Shown here piece after piece: positions 58,930 to 64,000 of a DNA stretch of 64,000 nucleotides. Under the pieces are notes generated by a model. It searched no databases and was not told the origin of the DNA. It saw nothing but the letters and a program-made list of their open reading frames with translations. The stretch's first letter is position 1; every line of letters begins with the position of its first letter. Source of the stretch: Fructilactobacillus carniphilus (GTDB lineage Bacteria; Bacillota; Bacilli; Lactobacillales; Lactobacillaceae); NCBI RefSeq assembly GCF_024029675.1, contig NZ_CP097121.1, forward strand, positions 930,001-994,000. Direction: 5' to 3'. The position numbers were made by a program, and so were the translations under genes.

Positions 58930-59991
58930 TTATCCTCCAATCGCATCCGCTGGATCAATTCGTACAATTAACAGGGCTGGTAATAAGGCTCCCAACATGG
59001 AAGTTACCAGTAAGCCAGCCACCGTTCCTAACATAATCGGGAAACTAAAGGCGACTGGAACCGCACTCGGCAGTACCAGTAGGGTCCCGACGGTCAACAA
59101 GAAGCCAGCGCCAATTCCAGTTACCACTAAAATGAAGGTTTGCGCCATCGTTGCTTTCACTAACTTGCCGGCTGGAATTCCTTGGGCCCGTAAAACGGCA
59201 TAGTTCGGTAATTTTTGCATCGTCAATATGTATAAAAAGACTGCAATAATAATCAGGGAAATAATCATCAAGAATCCAATCATCAGGGTAAAGGTCAACG
59301 TCTGGGCGGTGTAACCGGGGAGATTAGTAACCACCGTTTTCGTTGAGTATGAATGTAATTGGTTACTAGGAATCTGGAAGTCTGCTTTCTTACTTAGCAC
59401 AGCACTCCCGGCAAAGCGATCATCGAGATTCCGAAGCGTATGCCACGTTGGTAATGATCCGTATACAACTGGAGCAATGTTAAACTTTGCATTTTTCACA
59501 AATCCAACAATTTGGTAACGTTCCTGAGATGAATTAAATTGCAACTTATCTTCCAAATGATACCCTGCTTGCTGGAACTTTTGGTCCACAACCACTTGAT
59601 TTTGATTCCGTGCTTTATGACCGCTGGTTAACCGCAAGTCCCTAGCCACGTACTGGTTCGGATCGATTCCCATAAATTGGGAAGAAATCTTTTCGTGTTT
59701 TCCGGTGGCTACAACCGGTACTGACCCAATCACAGCTTCCTGTTTCGGATTCAAGTGCACCTTGTCTAAATCACTCTTCATGATTAAGGACTGTCCCACA
59801 TTCACGTTAGAATTCTTATTCAAGACAATTCGCGTGGGGTTCCAACTCTTAATCGCCTGGGTATTTTGAGACGCCAGCCCTACCGCTAAGCTGGTTAAAA
59901 TGAAAATCAAATAACTAATCAAAAGAATCATCGTCATGATTAGTCCATAACGTAATTTGGAATACTTAATTTCCTTGAGTGCTAAAAACAT
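58930..59991 (-). CDS. FtsX-like ABC permease
   Basis: A 353-residue MacB/FtsX-type permease: one N-terminal membrane helix, an extracellular domain of about 190 residues, and three C-terminal helices (near 235-260, 285-310 and 320-345). The family's cytoplasmic loop motif YAVLRAQGIPAGKL is visible. Lies 12 bp after the TetR gene and 2 bp before the ATPase. Confidence 0.88.
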   Translation of the reverse strand: MFLALKEIKYSKLRYGLIMTMILLISYLIFILTSLAVGLASQNTQAIKSWNPTRIVLNKNSNVNVGQSLIMKSDLDKVHLNPKQEAVIGSVPVVATGKHEKISSQFMGIDPNQYVARDLRLTSGHKARNQNQVVVDQKFQQAGYHLEDKLQFNSSQERYQIVGFVKNAKFNIAPVVYGSLPTWHTLRNLDDRFAGSAVLSKKADFQIPSNQLHSYSTKTVVTNLPGYTAQTLTFTLMIGFLMIISLIIIAVFLYILTMQKLPNYAVLRAQGIPAGKLVKATMAQTFILVVTGIGAGFLLTVGTLLVLPSAVPVAFSFPIMLGTVAGLLVTSMLGALLPALLIVRIDPADAIGG

Positions 59992-60003
59992 GTTGTTCCC
60001 TCC

Positions 60004-60510
60004 TTAGTGAAATAATTGTTGTAAAACCCGCTCCAGCCTTTCTAAATACTGGGTTTGCTGGTCGGGATTCAAGAGAATCTCTTTAATACTCTGATGCACG
60101 AGCACCGAACTAGCCCACTCCAATTCCGTCGGCGTCCGCGGCGAAATGTCAGTGGGTAACAAGTACTGATTGCGTTGGTAATAGAGCCGCATGAACTCGC
60201 GGTACTCACTCCGATTACTTTCGGAAACGAATTGTTCCACCATCCGGACGATTCCTGTAACGTCCGTGGCAGATGCTCCCTGTTTAAACGGCGCGTGCAA
60301 GCTGGACATTACCTGGCCAAACTCATACCGATAAGCATCGGAAATATCGTTGAAGTATTTATAAAACGAACCACGCGAAATTTCGGCGTCATCAACAATC
60401 CGGGCGACCTGGGCCTCTGCAAGGGAATAAACTGAAAATTCTTTTAGTAAGGCGGCGTTAACCCGTTCCTTCTTTGCAGCTGGCAATTTTTCAAATGTAC
60501 TGGTGGGCAT
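60004..60510 (-). CDS. TetR-family transcriptional regulator
   Basis: A 168-residue repressor with an N-terminal helix-turn-helix whose recognition segment reads AEISRGSFYKYFNDI near residue 43. The ligand-binding half is poorly conserved, as usual. First gene of the exporter operon, with a palindrome in its promoter; it probably controls the two ABC genes. The inducer is unknown. Confidence 0.9.
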   Translation of the reverse strand: MPTSTFEKLPAAKKERVNAALLKEFSVYSLAEAQVARIVDDAEISRGSFYKYFNDISDAYRYEFGQVMSSLHAPFKQGASATDVTGIVRMVEQFVSESNRSEYREFMRLYYQRNQYLLPTDISPRTPTELEWASSVLVHQSIKEILLNPDQQTQYLERLERVLQQLFH

Positions 60511-60545
60511 TTTGTTTCCTCCTTTTGCTAACTTTATTTACAAAT

Positions 60546-60574
60546 AATTTACCACGATGGTGACACCGTGTCAA
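60546..60574 (-). promoter_or_regulatory. tetR-ABC promoter with candidate operator
   Basis: TTGACA (60569-60574) and TAAATT (60546-60551) have a 17-bp spacer on the minus strand. A perfect 13-bp palindrome, TGACACCGTGTCA (60561-60573), overlaps the -35 box and spacer, a typical operator position for TetR autoregulation. Confidence 0.75.
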
Positions 60575-60587
60575 CATTTTTGCAAAC

Positions 60588-60622
60588 TAAAAATCAGATT
60601 ACAACTCACAATCTGATTTTTA
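60588..60622 (-). terminator. Terminator of the NAD(P)-binding protein gene
   Basis: AAAAATCAGATT and AATCTGATTTTT arms, on the minus strand. Near-perfect stem. Confidence 0.88.
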
Positions 60623-60629
60623 GGCAATT

Positions 60630-61271
60630 TTAGTAAAACGTGGGTTTGTCGTACCGATCCGAACCGGGTTCGTAAATCCCAATTGAAGCGCGTTGATAAT
60701 CATTGGCCCCACTCTTAATCAAATGAGTTAAGAAATTCGCAACGGCGGTTCGCGTTACCTGAACTCCTGGCTGCGGCTCCCCTGGTTCCGTAATCACGTA
60801 GTCTTTTTTACGAGGGTCGTTGTATAACCACGTCATCCGGAGATAGGTGTAGTCTAAATCACTATTTTCAATCGCATGGAAACCATCGGCAACGGCTGCT
60901 AACAAGCCACCGCCCATGCGGCGATTCCATTCCCCAAACTTACCGGGAACTTCATTTTCCACTCCGATGGCTCCGGTCACGATTAACCGACTTACTCCAG
61001 CTTGATCCATTGCCTTGATAACGCTGTTAGCCATCCGTTCGTCTGGTGAAGTAGCCAACAAGACAAGATCTTCCCCTCGCATAGTAGCCGCTAATTTATT
61101 AACATCGTTAACGTCTAAGTCCACTAAATTTTCTCGTTCGGCATCAGTAATCGTCAACCGGGAGTCTGCTTCCCGAGCTACTAAGGTTAATTGATCGTCA
61201 GTTTCTGTCATTAGGTTTTGGGTTACCAGTTCCGCAATCTGTCCAGCAGCCGCTAAAATTGTTACTCGCAT
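60630..61271 (-). CDS. NAD(P)-binding Rossmann-fold protein (atypical SDR)
   Basis: A 213-residue protein of the atypical SDR / NAD(P)H-binding group (NmrA-like). The N-terminal dinucleotide loop reads TILAAAGQIAELV, with Ala-Ala-Ala-Gly in place of the usual Gly-rich motif. DLDYTYLRMTWLYNDP and KKDYVI segments match such proteins. A redox or sensor role is possible; no substrate visible. 14 bp after the lipoprotein gene, same strand. Confidence 0.82.
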   Translation of the reverse strand: MRVTILAAAGQIAELVTQNLMTETDDQLTLVAREADSRLTITDAERENLVDLDVNDVNKLAATMRGEDLVLLATSPDERMANSVIKAMDQAGVSRLIVTGAIGVENEVPGKFGEWNRRMGGGLLAAVADGFHAIENSDLDYTYLRMTWLYNDPRKKDYVITEPGEPQPGVQVTRTAVANFLTHLIKSGANDYQRASIGIYEPGSDRYDKPTFY

Positions 61272-61285
61272 GGAATCATCCTCCT

Positions 61286-61693
61286 TTAGTTAGCCAGCGT
61301 GCGATCTGGATCGTTAAGAACTTCAAACTGCCGCTGGGTTAAATCTATGGTACCACTCCCTAAGATTGGTACTCCACTAATTTTAGCTAACTTGTAGTTG
61401 GCATAGACGACTACCTGCAACTGTAAATTATGCTTGCGTTGGTGAATCACGTAGCGGTAGTTTTCCTGGGCATCTTTGGGAACCGGCACATGCTTAACGG
61501 AATGATACTTGTTATCCGTTAGCTGCCGCAGTTTTCCCAATTTGTTGGTATGCTGCAATAAGTGACCCTTGGCATCATAAACCTTTACGTAGTCATGACC
61601 CTGATCGGTGAAGGAAAAATTCCGACACCCGGTCAACGTTACTAACAATAAACAGCTCGCGATGAGCAGGATCCATCTCCTAGTTTGTTTCAT
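61286..61693 (-). CDS. Small lipoprotein of unknown function
   Basis: A 135-residue protein with signal peptide and lipobox (LLLVTLTGCRNF), so anchored by lipid outside the membrane. The body is beta-rich (HDYVKVYDAKGHLLQ, YRYVIHQRKHNLQLQ, SGTIDLTQRQ). I do not recognise the family. Probably co-transcribed with the following NAD(P)-binding gene. Confidence 0.75.
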   Translation of the reverse strand: MKQTRRWILLIASCLLLVTLTGCRNFSFTDQGHDYVKVYDAKGHLLQHTNKLGKLRQLTDNKYHSVKHVPVPKDAQENYRYVIHQRKHNLQLQVVVYANYKLAKISGVPILGSGTIDLTQRQFEVLNDPDRTLAN

Positions 61694-61835
61694 GTTCTGC
61701 CTCCTCGTAAGCTTGAATTTAATCCGATTATAGTTGATTCTAATTGTTTAAAAAAGGGGGACAAAACCAATATTCAGCAAGTTCTATTTATGGTATCTTA
61801 GGACTAACCTAATTATGTTTTTAAAAGGAGAGTTT

Positions 61836-62078
61836 ATGCCTATTTTTTCCAATGCATCTCATTACGAAAAGCTGAAACCCGGTTTAGCCCAACGGGATGG
61901 TCACAAACACCTAGTGGCCTTTAAACTGAGTGGCTTTAACTTTTTCTTTGACAAAGATACCAATCAGGTCATTGAAGAAGTCATGAGTGGCATGCAGTAC
62001 GATGGTTACGAAATTCTGGATACCAACATTGCCAGTCTAAATTACTATAAATGCCTCATGACGATTACTTACCAGTAA
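61836..62078 (+). CDS. Small hypothetical protein
   Basis: An 80-residue protein beginning MPIFSNASHYEKLKPGLAQ, without signal or membrane segment. The start at 61836 has AAGGAG five bases upstream; an ATG seven codons earlier has no site. Compact, with alternating hydrophobic and charged residues and a Phe-rich segment (FNFFFDKDTN). Alone on the plus strand with its own terminator. The family is not recognised. Confidence 0.7.
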   Translation: MPIFSNASHYEKLKPGLAQRDGHKHLVAFKLSGFNFFFDKDTNQVIEEVMSGMQYDGYEILDTNIASLNYYKCLMTITYQ

Positions 62079-62081
62079 ACT

Positions 62082-62122
62082 AAAAGAAGCACAATTCCTC
62101 GTGGAATTTGTGCTTCTTTTTT
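62082..62122. terminator. Bidirectional terminator
   Basis: AAAAGAAGCACAA and TTGTGCTTCTTTT arms, between the convergent hypothetical gene and the lemA gene. Confidence 0.88.
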
Positions 62123-62705
62123 ATTTATCCGTATTTAAATTAATCTTGGGTGCCTTTTGGGCGTTGGAATCAGCCTTAAACTCATCGTACGGCTTTAGTC
62201 CCTTCATGTTCGCAATCACATTTCCAGGAAAGACCGCAATCTTAGTGTTGTAGGCAGTAACATCTTGGTTATAGTCCCGTCGTGCTTGACTAACTCGGTT
62301 TTCACTACCTTCAATCTGAGTCATTAACTCTGAAACTTGGTTGGAACTCGCCAGGGTCGGATAGTTTTCCTGAACCGCGTTTAACAAGACGTTTGTTTGC
62401 TTGTCCATGTTTTGCACGGCCTGATTCTTGTCTTTCAAGTTTTTCGCATTTGCATATTGATTCCGGGAAGCGGCAATTTCACCAAAAATCTTTTGTTCGT
62501 TCTTCATGGAACCCTGTAACGTGCTCACTAATTGCGGGGTTAAATCGGCCCGTCGTTGAAGTTGCACTTCCAAATTTCCTTGGTCCTGCTTAATCTGTTG
62601 CTGGCTGCGGACAAAGCCGTTACTAGTTGAAATTAGCCATCCGCCCAAGATTACTACGACTACGGCGATAATCCCCGTAACCACGTATCCTTTTTTCAGT
62701 TTCAT
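62121..62705 (-). CDS. LemA family protein
   Basis: About 194 residues: one N-terminal membrane helix (KKGYVVTGIIAVVVVILGGW) and a helical outer domain with LemA hallmarks RRADLTPQLVSTLQG and ENYPTLASSNQV. The start at 62705 has GGAGGAAAC upstream. Function is unknown; LemA genes often sit with TPM-domain genes, as here (73 bp downstream in gene order). Confidence 0.9.
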   Translation of the reverse strand: MKLKKGYVVTGIIAVVVVILGGWLISTSNGFVRSQQQIKQDQGNLEVQLQRRADLTPQLVSTLQGSMKNEQKIFGEIAASRNQYANAKNLKDKNQAVQNMDKQTNVLLNAVQENYPTLASSNQVSELMTQIEGSENRVSQARRDYNQDVTAYNTKIAVFPGNVIANMKGLKPYDEFKADSNAQKAPKINLNTDK

Positions 62706-62770
62706 GTTGTTTCCTCCATGTTTAAAGTTCGGCATTCCTATTTCCACATTATACCGGCTTTGCGGTTGGG

Positions 62771-64000
62771 TTACCACCCGCTAGAGTCGCCACCACCGCC
62801 GTCAAATCCGCCGGAATCGCCGCCAAATCCATCACCAAAGAATCCTCCAGAATTATCACCGCCACTGTCAAAGAAACCGGAGTCATTCCCGCCTCCAAAT
62901 GAGGAACCGCTACCCCAGTGGTCATCATGATGGTCGCGATTCGAAAACATGGAACCTAACAACCCGGCAACGGCTCCCCACAACAACATCCGACTGATAT
63001 TGCCGCCGTTATAAATCTGGTTCACTCGTCTACTACTCATCCGATTGACGTAACTAGAGTAAGACCCGGTGGCCCCCTTGTTCTGCATTCGTTGCTGCAT
63101 TTGGGGATCGGTTTGCATGAAATTAATCAGCATGTGCCGCCGGAATTGGTCCGCAATGGTGGCTTCCACTGCCGAGTAATCAGCGCCCGTCTCAATGTAG
63201 CTTTGGACGGCATCGGTTCCCAGTAACGCAACGATGAAAACCTCGGTATCATCCGGATAATTCTGTTGCTTGAGGTATTGCAAGGCTACTTGTTTTACCT
63301 TCTGTTCACGGGTCGCCTTTTCGTGTTCATATTGTGTAACTTGTTGCTGGTAATCCGTCACGGCTACGGGTCCCTTCGCTAGATTAGGAAAGAAAACCAC
63401 CTTGTTAATGCCATGCAACTTCAAACTTTCTTCGTTAAAGGCCTGCCATAACGTCTCGGAAGCCGGCCGTTTTTGCTTAGCCGTCAGATTATCAACTATT
63501 CGATTAATTAAAACCTCATCGGTAGTTGGCAGCTGTTGCTTTTGCAGAAAGTCAATCACCTTGCGATCATAGGACTTACGGCTGTAATGACGCCGTCCCT
63601 TCAGAGAAAAGACCAACGCCCCGATTCCAACTAGAACTAATAGCAACGCCACAAATACGAGATTTTTGTGCTGTTCTGCTTGATCCGCCCGGTTAGTCCG
63701 GGTGCGGGCTTGTTGTTGCTGTACTTGGCTCGGGGTATAAATGTTACTTTGCTGTTGTTTTAACCGTTGAGCCACCAAATTACTAATCGTTTGCACTGCC
63801 TGGTCGTAATTTTGTTGGTGCAAACTACTTTGCACTTGTTGGTTGGTGAAAATTTGAGAAACAGCGCCATCGGGGAGCGCGCCCTGTAATCCGGTTCCCA
63901 CTTCTAAACGAGCTTCGTGTTGGCCTGGCTTAACATTAACAACTAATAAAACTCCATTGTGCCAACCAGCTCGGCCTAGTTTTAACCGACGGGCTTGATC
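62771..64000 (-). CDS. TPM-domain membrane protein, cut by window end
   Basis: Only the C-terminal 410 residues or so lie in the window; the frame runs open to the right edge (RRLKLGRAGWHNGVLLVVNV is the TPM-domain core). After the TPM domain comes a Gln-rich linker, a membrane helix (LVFVALLLVLVGIGALVFSL), an alpha/beta region, and a Gly/Ser/Asp-rich tail ending SGW. The signal peptide lies outside the window. TPM proteins with Gly-rich tails are known as YgcG-like; their function is unsettled. Precedes lemA on the same strand. Confidence 0.88.
   Translation of the reverse strand, partial: DQARRLKLGRAGWHNGVLLVVNVKPGQHEARLEVGTGLQGALPDGAVSQIFTNQQVQSSLHQQNYDQAVQTISNLVAQRLKQQQSNIYTPSQVQQQQARTRTNRADQAEQHKNLVFVALLLVLVGIGALVFSLKGRRHYSRKSYDRKVIDFLQKQQLPTTDEVLINRIVDNLTAKQKRPASETLWQAFNEESLKLHGINKVVFFPNLAKGPVAVTDYQQQVTQYEHEKATREQKVKQVALQYLKQQNYPDDTEVFIVALLGTDAVQSYIETGADYSAVEATIADQFRRHMLINFMQTDPQMQQRMQNKGATGSYSSYVNRMSSRRVNQIYNGGNISRMLLWGAVAGLLGSMFSNRDHHDDHWGSGSSFGGGNDSGFFDSGGDNSGGFFGDGFGGDSGGFDGGGGDSSGW

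Overview
The window is a chromosomal segment of a member of the Lactobacillaceae (Lactobacillus in the broad sense). This rests on the protein families (lactobacillus-type PurR-GlmU, RnmV, IpaB/EvcA-family protein, DUF1129, DUF4811 with a DHA2 exporter, class II HMG-CoA reductase), Gram-positive ribosome binding sites, a tRNA-Trp T-box, and a full 16S-23S-5S operon. Base composition is moderate by eye, in the 40s per cent GC. I cannot resolve the genus without a database. ParA/ParB/RsmG, one rRNA operon and the strong bias to the minus strand suggest a position near the replication origin, with the fork running from high to low coordinates.

Layout. 1-14.7 kb is mostly a housekeeping block on the minus strand: glmU (cut by the window edge), purR with a PurBox, an ABC metal importer lacking a binding protein, veg, rsmA-rnmV-tatD, metG, a DUF72 / sirtuin pair, an HExxH protein (IpaB/EvcA family), mvaA, a Ppx/GppA phosphatase and T-box-controlled trpS. 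14.7-20.1 kb holds a HelD-like helicase on the plus strand, a three-gene ABC-2 exporter and mscL. 20.2-25.9 kb holds tRNA-Thr, a small lysine-rich repeat protein and the rRNA operon with two tandem promoters. 25.9-38.6 kb holds a drug exporter with its DUF4811 partner, a P-type ATPase, gpmA, an AI-2E family permease, a surface-anchored repeat protein, cfa, azlCD and a two-component system.

38.7-39.8 kb is a sharply AT-rich island carrying one FRG-domain gene, probably acquired. 39.8-44.3 kb is the rsmG-parA-parB-DUF951-ychF-DUF1129 operon. 44.4-48.1 kb is a nucleoside cluster: a transporter, a nucleoside hydrolase, a tautomerase and a short phosphopentomutase relative that has lost most metal ligands. 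48.1-51.4 kb holds cell-surface genes (SGNH hydrolase, TcaA-like protein, glucosaminidase). 51.4-57.3 kb is the pstSCAB1B2-phoU operon, divergent from an OmpR-type regulator with a degenerate receiver and no adjacent kinase. A four-repeat Pho box with exact 11-bp period lies between them. 57.3-64 kb holds a NUDIX hydrolase, two tRNA-Asn genes, a TetR-controlled ABC exporter, an NAD(P)-binding protein, a lipoprotein, a small orphan, LemA and a TPM-domain protein cut by the window edge.

Most interesting leads: the pocket-degenerate orphan Pho regulator facing its Pho box; the phosphopentomutase pseudoenzyme in the nucleoside cluster; the FRG-domain island; and two tandem tRNA-Asn genes identical except for compensated acceptor-stem changes. 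I found no CRISPR array, insertion sequence or prophage.
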